A stretch of DNA of 35,465 nt from Polyangiaceae bacterium. Lineage in GTDB: Bacteria; Myxococcota_A; Polyangia; Polyangiales; Polyangiaceae. Below, piece by piece: positions 24,605 to 33,895 of this stretch (position 1 is the stretch's first letter; each line of letters starts with the position of its first letter). The notes under the pieces are model-generated. The model saw only the letters and a program-made list of their open reading frames with translations, was not told the DNA's origin and searched no databases. Where the stretch lies: assembly GCA_029261965.1 (NCBI GenBank), contig JAJDAH010000011.1:1-35465 (forward strand), in the 5' to 3' direction. Position numbers and translations under genes: made by a program.

Positions 24605-25473
24605 CCGCGAGCCGCCGAGCTCACGTTCCGGACGACTTCGGCGACGCGCACCGCCTCGTCCCATGGCAAGGTGGCTGGAACGCGCGGGAGCGTTCCCTCT
24701 TTGCCGACCCAAGCGCGCAGGATGATCCCATCGGCGCCCGCAGCGATGGCCGCCATGGCGACCGAGGCGCAGTACCGTGAACGCTGGGCGACCGTGGGAA
24801 CGTCGACGACCACGGGCAGATGAGAACGCTGCTTGGCGCGGGGAATCGTCCCGATCTCGAGGGTGCGGATGCCGCTCGGGTACTCGCCACCCGCTTCGAG
24901 CAAAACGACCGCCGTCTCGCCGCGCGCCAGCTGCTTCTCGGCCGCTCGGAGCCACGGGCTCATGCCCCAGGTCGGCTGTCGGGCGACGAAGATCATGGGC
25001 TGGTCGGGCTGCGGGTGCAGGGTGACGCAAGCGAGAGCGCCCATGCGCTCGTACGGAATGGCGGACCGCGTGACCGCGGCGTCGAACGGACGACCCGCGG
25101 CGACGTCGTAGCGAAGCTGAGCCGACGGTGGCGCGCCGTCAGGATCTTTCGACGGCGGACCGAGCCCCACGGGCTCGATGCCGATCCACGGTCGCTCGCC
25201 ACCTATCGATCCCCAATCACCCTCCACGACGGTGGGCTCGCGCCGAAAGCGACGGGACGCCAGACGGCAGGGCTCACTGACGTTCACCACTTCGGCGACG
25301 CCGGGGAGATCACGGACCACCGCGATGTCTTCGTCGGTCACGTCACCGACGACGCCGAAAATGGAGCGAGTCTGGCCGCTCGAGCGGTGCACATCGAACC
25401 CGGAATCGACCAGGAACGAAATGACCGCTTCCGCCTCCTCCTCCGGCGTCTCCGCCTCCATCACCACGATCAT
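24601..25473 (-). CDS. Degenerate DAHP-synthase-like protein
   Basis: A 290-residue protein related to type I 3-deoxy-7-phosphoheptulonate synthase (AroF/AroG-like), the entry enzyme of the shikimate pathway. Residues 1-70 match the ferredoxin-like N-terminal domain that carries feedback regulation, and 68-100 align with the start of the barrel. However the G-P-C-S-V-E motif is missing, the metal/substrate motif V-D-P-S-H reads V-D-V-P-T (213-217), and the K-P-R-T region is not found. Only G-I-R-T-L-E (201-206) and the final A-A-G-A-D-G-I segment are kept. The barrel is also shortened. It is probably catalytically inactive and may regulate a true DAHP synthase or TyrA. The ATG at 25473 gives the conserved N-terminus. 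Confidence 0.78.
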   Translation of the reverse strand: MIVVMEAETPEEEAEAVISFLVDSGFDVHRSSGQTRSIFGVVGDVTDEDIAVVRDLPGVAEVVNVSEPCRLASRRFRREPTVVEGDWGSIGGERPWIGIEPVGLGPPSKDPDGAPPSAQLRYDVAAGRPFDAAVTRSAIPYERMGALACVTLHPQPDQPMIFVARQPTWGMSPWLRAAEKQLARGETAVVLLEAGGEYPSGIRTLEIGTIPRAKQRSHLPVVVDVPTVAQRSRYCASVAMAAIAAGADGIILRAWVGKEGTLPRVPATLPWDEAVRVAEVVRNVSSAARG

Positions 25474-25618
25474 CGGGACGCCACGAGAGTAGCAAAACGG
25501 CGTCCCGATGCGGGAACGCTCGACGCAAGACCGAGTTGCCGCGGGTCGACGGGCTTGGTGCCCGCCGCCCGTCGCGCTAAGTTCTGGGGCCCGCCGCCCC
25601 GAGCCACGAAATCCGCCG

Positions 25619-27322
25619 ATGGAACAGGAGTCTACAGACCCGCTGATCGGGACCATGGTGTCCGGCCGCTATCGGGTCGTGAAGAAGCTGGGCGAAGGCG
25701 GCATGGGGAGCGTCTACGCCGGCGAGCACGAGGCCATCGAAAAGCAGGTCGCGCTCAAGGTGCTGCACGCGGAGTACTCCGCCAAGGCCGACATCGTCGA
25801 ACGCTTCCAGCAGGAAGCCAAAGCGGCGTCGCGCATCAAGCACCCCAACGTCCTCGACATCTTCGATTTCGGGCAACTCGACAACGGGAGCTTCTTCCTC
25901 GCGATGGAGTTTCTCGAGGGGCACGACCTCGCCGACGACCTGTTGAAGTACAACGTGCTCCCGCCTGCGCGCGGGATCCCGTTCGCGTTGCAGATTTGCC
26001 GAGCGCTCGCCGCAGCGCATTCGCGCGGTGTAGTTCACCGCGACATGAAGCCGGAGAACGTCTTCATTCTGCGCACCACGGACGGTCAGGAAATCGTCAA
26101 GATCGTCGACTTCGGCATCGCTCAGCTGCGCAGCAACGACGCGGCGGCGGCGGCCGCCGAGTCGGCGCCGAAGCGCCGGAAGCTGACGAAAACGGGCATG
26201 ATTTTCGGGACGCCGGAATACATGGCCCCGGAGCAAGCGGCCGGAAAAAAGGCCGACCTCCGCGTCGACATCTACGCCACGGGGATCATTCTGTACGAGA
26301 TGTTCACCGGCCACGTCCCGCACACCGGCGAGACGTTCATGGCGGTGCTCGCAGCGCATTTGAACGACACCCCGCCGCCCATGCCGTCGGTGAACCCGGA
26401 GCTCCCGGTGAGCCCAGCGTTCCAAGCGGTGGTCATGAAGGCGCTCGCGAAGAAACCCGAGGAGCGCTACCAGTCGATGGCCGAGCTGGCCGAGGCGATC
26501 ATGGCCACGCCGGATGCCGAGGCGGTCGGCACCCAGGCGCAGCGCATGGCGTCGATACCCGACACGACCGCCAGCCAGTTCATGGCTCAGTCGTCGAACA
26601 CGGCGGCTCAGTTCGCGCCAGATCCGAACCAGGGCACCCACGCTCAGTTTCCCGGAGGCGGGGCCGGTCCAGCGCCCGCCCCGCTCCCCGCTGCCGGCGC
26701 GCAGATAGGCAATGCGATGACGGTGGGCCTCGACGAGGCCGCCCCGCTGCCCACCCCCGGAGCGCGAGCGCAGACCCAGCTCGAAGCCTCCACGACGTCG
26801 CCGACGCCGCTGCCTAAAAAGTCTTCTTCTGGCGGCCTTTTTGCTGCGATCGCGGGCATCGTGGTGGTTGGCGGGGCCGCCGCGGCGTACGGTTTCATGG
26901 GCGGCCAAACGCCCCCGCCAGAGCCCGAGCCCCCCTCAGACCCCGCAACGGCCGAGCCGGCCGCTCCGTCCGAGCCGAGCCCCGCGGCGACACCGAAACC
27001 GCCCGTGGCAGAGCCCGCGCCGGTGAAGCCAAAGATGATCAAGCTGAAGATCGAGACGACGCCGCCCGGAGCGATCGTCCAGAAGAACGGTTTTCAGATC
27101 TGCGACAGCACGCCGTGTGACATCGAGGCGCACCCCAACGAAGGCATGGAGCTCCTGGCCAAGAAGGGCGCCGCGAAGGGGAAGATCAAGGTGCTGGCGC
27201 AGAAGGATCAAACCGTGAAGATCAAGCTCGCCGCGCCGCGAGCGGCACCTGCCCCGCCGGCGAAACCTCGTTTGTGTGAGGTCGAGGTCGACGGCATCAA
27301 GATCCTCCGGCCCTGTAAATAG
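25619..27322 (+). CDS. Serine/threonine protein kinase with PEGA-like domain
   Basis: A 567-residue membrane kinase. Residues about 18-285 form a Hanks-type kinase domain with all key residues: glycine loop G-E-G-G-M-G-S-V (25-32), Lys47, catalytic H-R-D at 140-142, D-F-G at 164-166 and G-T-P-E-Y-M-A-P-E. A long alanine/proline/glutamine-rich linker follows, then one membrane segment near 405-428, then a proline-rich stretch and a C-terminal PEGA-like domain (I-E-T-T-P-P-G-A-I-V) outside the membrane. Two cysteine pairs in the outer domain could form disulfides. This layout is common in myxobacterial kinases. It is divergent from the tyrA unit, and its phosphorylation targets are unknown. Confidence 0.92.
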   Translation: MEQESTDPLIGTMVSGRYRVVKKLGEGGMGSVYAGEHEAIEKQVALKVLHAEYSAKADIVERFQQEAKAASRIKHPNVLDIFDFGQLDNGSFFLAMEFLEGHDLADDLLKYNVLPPARGIPFALQICRALAAAHSRGVVHRDMKPENVFILRTTDGQEIVKIVDFGIAQLRSNDAAAAAAESAPKRRKLTKTGMIFGTPEYMAPEQAAGKKADLRVDIYATGIILYEMFTGHVPHTGETFMAVLAAHLNDTPPPMPSVNPELPVSPAFQAVVMKALAKKPEERYQSMAELAEAIMATPDAEAVGTQAQRMASIPDTTASQFMAQSSNTAAQFAPDPNQGTHAQFPGGGAGPAPAPLPAAGAQIGNAMTVGLDEAAPLPTPGARAQTQLEASTTSPTPLPKKSSSGGLFAAIAGIVVVGGAAAAYGFMGGQTPPPEPEPPSDPATAEPAAPSEPSPAATPKPPVAEPAPVKPKMIKLKIETTPPGAIVQKNGFQICDSTPCDIEAHPNEGMELLAKKGAAKGKIKVLAQKDQTVKIKLAAPRAAPAPPAKPRLCEVEVDGIKILRPCK

Positions 27323-27361
27323 GCCCAGATCCGGACAATCGCCCCAAAGCGGTAGCTCGGC

Positions 27362-29086
27362 CTACTCTGCGGGGCTCGGCTTGGCGTCCCGCGGGGGCAT
27401 TTTCCCGCTCGTGTAGCGGCCCCAGTAGTCCCGAAACAGGCCGAGCAGCTTGGGCGCCAGAAAGACGCTGCCCACGATGTTCGGGAACGCCATGCACAGA
27501 ATCATGAGGTCCGAAAAGTCGAGTACCTCTTTGAGCTTGATGACCGAGCCGAGCACGACGAACCCAACGAAGGTGATCCGGTAGACGATCAACGTCTTGA
27601 TCCCGAGGCCGTCGCCGAAGTGGTCGAGCAGATAGATCCAGCCGCGTTCGCCGTAGTAGCTCCACGAAATCATCGTCGAGTACGCAAAGAGCAACACGCA
27701 GATCGCCAAGACGTACGGGAACCAGCTGATGACACTTCCGAACGCGGCGGTGGTCAGCGCGACGCCCGCCTCTTTCGGGATGGAAGGATCCGACCAGGCG
27801 CCGGTCACAATCACGACGATCGCCGTCATGAAGCACACGATGATCGTGTCGATGAAAGGCCCCATCATGGCGACCATGCCCTCGCGAACCGGCTCGTCGG
27901 TTTTGGCCGCAGCGTGTGCGATGGCCGCGCTCCCGAGACCTGCTTCGTTGGAGAAACTCGCACGTTTTACGCCCCAAACGAGGACGCCGACGACCCCGCC
28001 GTAGGCCGCGTTGTCGCTGAACGCCATGCTGAAAATCAGGCCCACGGACGCAGGGATCTTGTCGATGTTGGTGACGATGATGAAGAGCGACGCCAAGCAG
28101 TAGATCGCCACCATCGCCGGGACCAGCTTCGAGGTCGCCGCCCCGATGCGCTTGATTCCACCGATGATGACAAGCGCCACCATCGCCCCGAGCGTCAACC
28201 CGAAGACCCAGCCGTAGCTCGGGTCTAGACCGAAGGTACCCCGCAGCGATTCCCACGACTGATTCGACTGGAACATGTTGCCCCCGCCGAACGAGCCCCC
28301 CATGAGCATGAAGGCGTACATGATCGCGAGGACCTTCCCGAGCGGCGCGATCCCCAGCTCCTTCAGCCCGATGTCCAGGTAGTACATCGGGCCGCCGCTG
28401 ATCGTCCCGTCGGCATTCGTCTTTCGATAGACCTGCGCGAGTGTGCACTCGCTGAACTTGGCGGACATGCCGAACACGGCCGCGACGAGCATCCAGAAGA
28501 CGGCACCGGGGCCACCAAGCTGGATAGCTATGGCCACTCCGGCGATGTTGCCGAGCCCGACGGTGGCGCTGAGCGCGCTCGTCAGCGCGCGAAAGTGGCT
28601 GATTTCGCCTTCGTCCTCGGGATTGTCGTACTTGCCGCGCACGATGTCGACGGCGTGTTTGAACCCGCGGATGTTGATCCAGCGGTACCAGAACGTGAAG
28701 AAGATCGCGCCGAGGATCAGCACGACGACGATGAACGGAACGCCAACCGGCACCGTGACGGGTTTGCCGGTCGACGGGTTCATGACGACCTGTCCCTCGG
28801 CGTCGATTTTTTCGACCTGAATCATGTCGCCGGTGACGCTGAAGAACAAAAGGGTGCCGATGACCTTGTTGACCTCGCCGACGGCGCTGCCGAGCGCGCG
28901 CTCGATCGCCGATGACTCGGCCTTCTTTTCGGTTTTTTCGGCGGCCGGCGCCGCAGCAGATGCCGCCGGGTCGGGCGCGTCCTGGGCAAAAGCCGGAGTC
29001 GCTCCGAGCACCCCCACGAGCACGATCAGCCAAATCCATCGAGCCCGCCAACCCGCATGCGATGTGTGCATTTCGAGGTCACCCAT
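27362..29086 (-). CDS. Sodium:alanine symporter (AGCS family) with N-terminal extension
   Basis: A 574-residue inner-membrane amino-acid:Na+ symporter of the alanine/glycine:cation family. The core has the family signature N-E-A-G-L-G-S-A-A-I-A-H-A-A and the G-G-P-M-Y-Y motif, with about ten membrane segments. Unlike most members (about 450-500 residues), it begins with a Sec-type signal (T-P-A-F-A-Q-D), then an acidic/alanine-rich region and a periplasmic segment before the first core helix at about 115. The ATG at 29086 is taken as the start; a second ATG five codons on is also possible. Substrate is presumed alanine or glycine from family only. Confidence 0.9.
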   Translation of the reverse strand: MGDLEMHTSHAGWRARWIWLIVLVGVLGATPAFAQDAPDPAASAAAPAAEKTEKKAESSAIERALGSAVGEVNKVIGTLLFFSVTGDMIQVEKIDAEGQVVMNPSTGKPVTVPVGVPFIVVVLILGAIFFTFWYRWINIRGFKHAVDIVRGKYDNPEDEGEISHFRALTSALSATVGLGNIAGVAIAIQLGGPGAVFWMLVAAVFGMSAKFSECTLAQVYRKTNADGTISGGPMYYLDIGLKELGIAPLGKVLAIMYAFMLMGGSFGGGNMFQSNQSWESLRGTFGLDPSYGWVFGLTLGAMVALVIIGGIKRIGAATSKLVPAMVAIYCLASLFIIVTNIDKIPASVGLIFSMAFSDNAAYGGVVGVLVWGVKRASFSNEAGLGSAAIAHAAAKTDEPVREGMVAMMGPFIDTIIVCFMTAIVVIVTGAWSDPSIPKEAGVALTTAAFGSVISWFPYVLAICVLLFAYSTMISWSYYGERGWIYLLDHFGDGLGIKTLIVYRITFVGFVVLGSVIKLKEVLDFSDLMILCMAFPNIVGSVFLAPKLLGLFRDYWGRYTSGKMPPRDAKPSPAE

Positions 29087-29190
29087 ACTTCAGGCGTGCG
29101 AACGCCTTCAACCCGCCCGAGCGCCGCCCCGCGGCCCCGATGGTATAGACTCACCAGCTGGGCCTCGTTTTCGAGAGGGAGGGACGACAA

Positions 29191-31692
29191 ATGACGGATC
29201 CAGTCCGTTTCCACACACCGGCGCGGGTCGCGCGGCACCTGATTATCAGCGCGCTCGCTTTGCTCGCCGTCTCCGCGGCGTGCAGCGGCAGCACCAACGA
29301 AAAGCTCCTCCAGGCGCAAATCAGCGAGGGCTGCCTCCTCAATACCGACTGCACGTCGCCGCTGGTCTGCGCCTTTCGGCGCTGCCACACCGAGTGTGCG
29401 AGCTCACGCGACTGCCCCGACGACCAGCGGTGCGTGTCGTCGGACCGACCGTTCATGGTGTGCCAGCTCGAGGACGAACGGGACTGCACCCGAAACAGCG
29501 ACTGCCCGGTGCGAATGGTCTGCGGCATCGACGGCGAGTGCCGAGATCAGTGCGCGACGGAGCGAGACTGCATCGAGGGGCAGGTCTGTACGGCCGGCTC
29601 TTGTGCGGATCCGGATGAGCTCGTGGGAGGCATGTTGCCCGCGGTTCCCGGCGCGGACGCCTCCGGGGGACTGCCTTGCTCGTTCAGTGCCGACTGCCCG
29701 AATCCGCTCGTCTGTCGTGCGGGCTTCTGCACCGAGCAGTGCCGCGACGACCGCGACTGCCTCTCCGGCCAAACCTGTGTCTCGTCCCGATGCCAAACGG
29801 GCGCCGGCGGCGAGTGCACGTTCAACTCGGATTGCGCAACGGCCGGCCAGATCTGCGACCGCGGATCCTGCCGTTGCTCATGCCAGGAGAGTCGCGATTG
29901 TGCGCCCGGCCAAACCTGCGATGGCTGCGGCTGCCAGGGGGGTCTCGTCGACGCCGGCACCCCCGAATGCCTGTTCAACTCCGACTGCTCGACGGGGCAA
30001 ATCTGCGCGAGCGGCACCTGTCAGTGCGAATGCCGCGAGGATCGCGACTGCGGAAGCGGTGAGCGCTGCGATGGCTGCGGGTGCGTTCCGATGGGGGCGC
30101 CGGACGGGGCTCCCGACGGCTTCGGCTCACCGTGCAATCTGCCCAGCGACTGCACCCTGCCGCTCAGATGCGTGCTCGGGGCGTGCGTTTTCGAGTGCGC
30201 GACGAACCAGGACTGTCAGTCGGGCACGTGCTGTTTCGGCAACCAGTGCGTCACCGGACCCGTCTGCGCGACGAGCGACGGCGGAAGCGACGCCGGCGGG
30301 CCGGTGGACGGCGGTGCGTGCGTGCCCTGCCTCGACTCGAACGAATGTGACGACGGAGTGTTCTGCAACGGAACCGAGGTGTGCGCGGCCGGGTGCTGCG
30401 CCTCGGCGGCCCTCGGACCCTGCGACAGCCAAACGGCCTGTATCCAGGACATCTGCAACGAGGGCCCGCGCACCTGCGATCACATCACCCAGGCCCCCGT
30501 GGACGGCGACGGCGACGGCCAGCTCGCCATCGCCTGCGGCGGGCTGGACTGCGACGATGGAGAGGCGACGGTGTTCAACGGCGCACCGGAGCTCTGCGAC
30601 GGTCTCGACAACGACTGCAATGGCGCCATCGACGACGCCTCCCGGATCCCTTTGGGTAGCGAGGTCAGCGTCACGATCCCCACGCCGCCCTCGAACACGC
30701 CGGCGAGCCGAGCGGGCCTGGTTCGAAGCGCAGGGCGCTGGATTTCGTTCTCCGAGCACCCGTCGTTCGTCGGCGAAATTTGGGCCAACGAGTTCGACGA
30801 TGCGGGCAACCCCATGGGTACTCCCACCCTGGTGCTGAACGAGACGGACATCGCTTCGACATCGGTGGCCCTCCGAGGCGTCGAGTCTGGGCCGACCCAC
30901 TCCGCCGTGCTCGTGTCCGGGCTCTCCCCGTGGGTGATGATCTTCGATACGAGCTTGACGCGCACCGGGCTGGTCACGCTCGGACCTCAGGGATCGGCAT
31001 CCATTCGCCCCATGGATGCGGTTTGGACCGGCTCCGATTTCTTCGTCGCCACCACACTTCAAGACGGCGTTGGCGTCGCTGGGCGCGTCACGACCGACGG
31101 GTCCTTCCAAGACGTCGTTCCAATCCCATCACTCGCCGCAGGAAATCTCCTCAGCCAGGACCGCATCCGCGTGGCGCGCGGCACGACCACGAGCGCCGTG
31201 GCGTACCGCGACAACACTCAGAACATCCTGGTCACGATCATCGGCGTGGCCACCGTGGTCGCGGGGCCCATTCAGCTCTCGACCGGCGGGTCCACGTCGA
31301 ACACGGTCTTCGCCGTGGCCAGCACTCCCGGCGGATACGTGGTGCTGTGGAACCAGTTCGCGAGTCTCGGCAACGTGGCCACGTTCATCGCCGAGGACGG
31401 CACCGTCGGCGCGACCACCCCCCTGCCGAACCCGGGGGCGTCCGTAGTCGCCGGAGGCATTGGGATGGGCGAGGGCCAGGGAGCGATGTTCAACCTACAG
31501 TACGGCAACACGTTCAGGAGCGGGTACGTGCTCGGGGCCTTCGCCAATCCGATGGAGATCCGCGACGCGCTCATCTCGCCCGGTGGCGGCGCCGTGATGC
31601 CGAGCATCGCGATGGGCGACGGAATGACCGCGATCAGCAGCTATTTCGCGTCGGACAGTACGCTGCGCTGGCGCCTCATCGGCTGCCGGTAG
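29191..31692 (+). CDS. Large cysteine-rich lipoprotein with MopE-type motif
   Basis: An 833-residue predicted lipoprotein with a signal ending in A-V-S-A-A-C (Cys31). Residues 45-430 are tandem cysteine-rich modules of the form C-x(4)-D-C-x(5-6)-C-x(3-6)-C, each starting with an N-S-D-C or R-D-C element, repeated about eight or nine times. Around 450-483 is a MopE-type metal-binding motif (D-C-D-D-x-E-x-x-x-x-x-G-A-P-E-x-C-D-G-x-D-N-D-C). The last 350 residues have beta-rich, cysteine-poor repeats that could form a propeller. Such proteins are frequent in myxobacteria and presumably sit on the cell surface; function unknown. It is divergent from the symporter gene. Confidence 0.85.
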   Translation: MTDPVRFHTPARVARHLIISALALLAVSAACSGSTNEKLLQAQISEGCLLNTDCTSPLVCAFRRCHTECASSRDCPDDQRCVSSDRPFMVCQLEDERDCTRNSDCPVRMVCGIDGECRDQCATERDCIEGQVCTAGSCADPDELVGGMLPAVPGADASGGLPCSFSADCPNPLVCRAGFCTEQCRDDRDCLSGQTCVSSRCQTGAGGECTFNSDCATAGQICDRGSCRCSCQESRDCAPGQTCDGCGCQGGLVDAGTPECLFNSDCSTGQICASGTCQCECREDRDCGSGERCDGCGCVPMGAPDGAPDGFGSPCNLPSDCTLPLRCVLGACVFECATNQDCQSGTCCFGNQCVTGPVCATSDGGSDAGGPVDGGACVPCLDSNECDDGVFCNGTEVCAAGCCASAALGPCDSQTACIQDICNEGPRTCDHITQAPVDGDGDGQLAIACGGLDCDDGEATVFNGAPELCDGLDNDCNGAIDDASRIPLGSEVSVTIPTPPSNTPASRAGLVRSAGRWISFSEHPSFVGEIWANEFDDAGNPMGTPTLVLNETDIASTSVALRGVESGPTHSAVLVSGLSPWVMIFDTSLTRTGLVTLGPQGSASIRPMDAVWTGSDFFVATTLQDGVGVAGRVTTDGSFQDVVPIPSLAAGNLLSQDRIRVARGTTTSAVAYRDNTQNILVTIIGVATVVAGPIQLSTGGSTSNTVFAVASTPGGYVVLWNQFASLGNVATFIAEDGTVGATTPLPNPGASVVAGGIGMGEGQGAMFNLQYGNTFRSGYVLGAFANPMEIRDALISPGGGAVMPSIAMGDGMTAISSYFASDSTLRWRLIGCR

Positions 31693-31733
31693 CCCGGCTG
31701 CAACACCCGTTTACGAGGTAGGCTCGCCCCGCC

Positions 31734-31750
31734 GCGCGCCGGCCGCGCGC
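31734..31750 (+). promoter_or_regulatory. GC-rich palindrome before the antiporter gene
   Basis: GCGCG (31734-31738) pairs with CGCGC (31746-31750) around a CCGGCCG centre, ending 7 bp before the chosen ATG and just before a GGGAA. In RNA it would place a strong stem at the ribosome-binding site and could restrain translation. Such palindromes also arise by chance in GC-rich DNA. Confidence 0.25.
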
Positions 31751-31757
31751 ATGGGAA

Positions 31758-33452
31758 ATGGCTCGCGTGAATCTGGCGCATCTCTGGCGTGAACATTGGG
31801 GACGGATCCTCGCCGTCGCCGTGGGTCTCGCGGTGCTCGGGGCGTTGCCCCTGGTCCCCGACGCCCAGGGCGAAAAGACCGTGCACACCTTCACCGCGCT
31901 CGTCCCACCCGTGGTGGCGATCGTGCTCGCGCTCGCCACGCGCAGGCTCCTCCCGTCGCTCGGCACCGCCGTGGTGGTCGGCGCGTTCTTGCACCACGGC
32001 ATCGCCGACGCGGTGCCGCTCGGACTGCGCGACTACGCCTGGAAAAACGCGACGAGCGCGTGGCACCTCTACATCATCGGGTTCACCGCCGCCCTCTTGG
32101 GAATGGTGCAAGTGATCGCCCGCTCCGGCGGAACGCACGGCATCGTCGACTCGGTCAAAGGCTGGATAAGCTCCGGACGCTCGAGCCGCATCGGGACGGC
32201 TGTCATGGGCTTGTTCGTCTTCTTCGACGACTACGCCAACTGCATGTTGGTCGGCCCGACGATGCGCCCTCTCACCGACAAGTTTCGAGTGTCGAGGGAG
32301 AAGCTCGCCTACCTCGTGGATTCAACGGCAGCGCCGGTCGCGGGCCTCGTGTTGCTCAGCACTTGGGTCGGACACGAGGTCGGCGTGCTCGACGAGCAGG
32401 CGGTCAAGCTCGGCCTCGACGAGCGCGGCTATGCGCTTCTGTTTCAAGCGCTGCCGTTTCGGTTTTACTGCGTTTTTTCCCTCGCCTTCGTGTTTCTGAC
32501 GTCGGCGCTCGGGCGCGACTTCGGTCCCATGTTGCGCGCCGAACGCCGCGCCGCCATCGAAGGCAAGCTCGTCGCCGATGGCGCCAGACCGCTGTCCGGC
32601 GGCGACGACGAGCACGCGGCGCCGCCGGAAGGGGCACCGCGGCGCGCATGGAACGCCGCAGCTCCAATCCTCCTGGTCGTCCTCGTCGCGCTCGGAGGCT
32701 TCGTCTACGACGGCGGGGGGTGGGCCAAGCTCAGCACGAACCCCGCGCTCGTCGCGAGCTTCACGTTCTGGAGAGAGACTCTCGGCGCGAGCGAAAACAA
32801 CGTCTTGGTGCTCTTCGTCGCCGCCGGCGCCGGCGCGGTGCTCGCGCTGACGCTTCCTTTGGTGCAGGGCATTTTGAGCGTGGGGCAGGCGTTCTCGGCG
32901 TTTTTTTCGGGGATCCGGACGAGCGCCTACGCCATCGGAGTGCTGCTTCTGGCCTGGGCTCTGGCCACGGTCTGCACCGATCTGGGGACGGGCCCGGTCG
33001 TCGTCGGGCTGCTCGGCGGGTGGGTGTCGCCGGCGATCATTCCGGTGGCCACGTTCTTGGTGGCCGCCGTCGTCGCGTTCGCGACCGGGACCTCGTGGGG
33101 GACGATGAGCATTCTACTCCCCGCGGCGGTGCCACTAGCCCACGCGACGGGAAGCCCCGAGGTGCTCGTACTCACGATGGCGTCAGTGCTGGACGGCGCG
33201 ATCTTCGGGGACCACTGCTCACCCATCAGCGACACGACGTTGATGTCGAGCATCGCGAGTGGCAGCGATCATCTCGACCACGTACGGACTCAGTTTCCGT
33301 ACGCGCTGACGGCGATGCTCGTGGCCCTCTTCGGCGGCTACTTGCTCGTGGCGCTCGGCGCCCCGCTCGTGGTGTCCTACGTGGGCGGGCTCGGCGCGCT
33401 CGTCGGGGTGCTCTTCCTGATCGGCCGTAAACCAATGGCATTACAAAGTTAA
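31758..33452 (+). CDS. NhaC-family Na+/H+ antiporter
   Basis: A 564-residue inner-membrane protein with about twelve predicted helices and a cytoplasmic loop near 260-300. The family signature near residue 485, F-G-D-H-C-S-P-I-S-D-T-T, is intact, as are the F-D-D-Y-A-N segment and T-S-W-G-T in the core helices. NhaC relatives exchange Na+ for H+, or act as malate/lactate or other exchangers, so substrate is not certain. The ATG at 31758 follows a GGGAA; another ATG lies 7 bp upstream in a different frame. Its stop codon overlaps the end of the convergent vapC gene by 4 nt. Confidence 0.9.
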   Translation: MARVNLAHLWREHWGRILAVAVGLAVLGALPLVPDAQGEKTVHTFTALVPPVVAIVLALATRRLLPSLGTAVVVGAFLHHGIADAVPLGLRDYAWKNATSAWHLYIIGFTAALLGMVQVIARSGGTHGIVDSVKGWISSGRSSRIGTAVMGLFVFFDDYANCMLVGPTMRPLTDKFRVSREKLAYLVDSTAAPVAGLVLLSTWVGHEVGVLDEQAVKLGLDERGYALLFQALPFRFYCVFSLAFVFLTSALGRDFGPMLRAERRAAIEGKLVADGARPLSGGDDEHAAPPEGAPRRAWNAAAPILLVVLVALGGFVYDGGGWAKLSTNPALVASFTFWRETLGASENNVLVLFVAAGAGAVLALTLPLVQGILSVGQAFSAFFSGIRTSAYAIGVLLLAWALATVCTDLGTGPVVVGLLGGWVSPAIIPVATFLVAAVVAFATGTSWGTMSILLPAAVPLAHATGSPEVLVLTMASVLDGAIFGDHCSPISDTTLMSSIASGSDHLDHVRTQFPYALTAMLVALFGGYLLVALGAPLVVSYVGGLGALVGVLFLIGRKPMALQS

Positions 33453-33895
33453 TCGCTCATCGCTCGGGCCACTGGGTTGAGGGTGTGCAGCTCGGGAAAG
33501 CGTCCGAAATCCCGGTCGACGGTCCATAGCTCGCGCACCCCGTGCCCCACGCACAGCGCGGCCACCCGAGCGTCGTGCACCCGAGGTCCCACGACGTGCC
33601 CCGAGCACAGCGCGCGCTTCAATTCGTCCCAGTGGTCCTCGTGCTCGCCGAGCAGGACGAGGCTCGGAGACGCGAGCCAAGCGTCCACCTGCTCGAGCGC
33701 TTGCTCGAGCGTCGAAGGCGGCTCGTAGATCCGCGCGTGGGTGACGATCGCCAAGAACTCGTGCACACAAGGCCACGGGATCGCCCAGGGCGCACGGCCC
33801 GTCGCCAGCTCCGCCACGGCGTCGAACGCCGCGTCGTTGAAGGGGCAGTCGCGGCGGTGAGCATAGACGAGCACGTTCGTGTCGACCGCGATCAC
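33449..33895 (-). CDS. vapC: PIN-domain toxin (VapC-like)
   Basis: A 148-residue predicted ribonuclease toxin. The four acidic PIN residues are all present: Asp5 in V-D-T-N-V-L-V, Glu46 in H-E-F, Asp98 in V-H-D-A-R and Asp117 in T-V-D-R-D-F. VapC toxins cleave tRNA or rRNA when not bound by their antitoxin. The start is GTG at 33895, which overlaps the antitoxin's stop (GTGA) and gives a start immediately before the conserved D-T-N motif. A longer frame upstream exists but would overlap the antitoxin. The 3' end overlaps the convergent antiporter gene by 4 nt. Confidence 0.9.
   Translation of the reverse strand: MIAVDTNVLVYAHRRDCPFNDAAFDAVAELATGRAPWAIPWPCVHEFLAIVTHARIYEPPSTLEQALEQVDAWLASPSLVLLGEHEDHWDELKRALCSGHVVGPRVHDARVAALCVGHGVRELWTVDRDFGRFPELHTLNPVARAMSD

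Noticed and set aside
24820-26817. 665-residue plus-strand open frame
   Set aside because: It runs antisense to the DAHP-synthase-like gene and then out of frame through the kinase gene; both have clear family motifs.
27297-29051. 584-residue minus-strand frame overlapping the symporter
   Set aside because: Arginine-rich shadow of the symporter gene in another frame, without hydrophobic segments or motifs.
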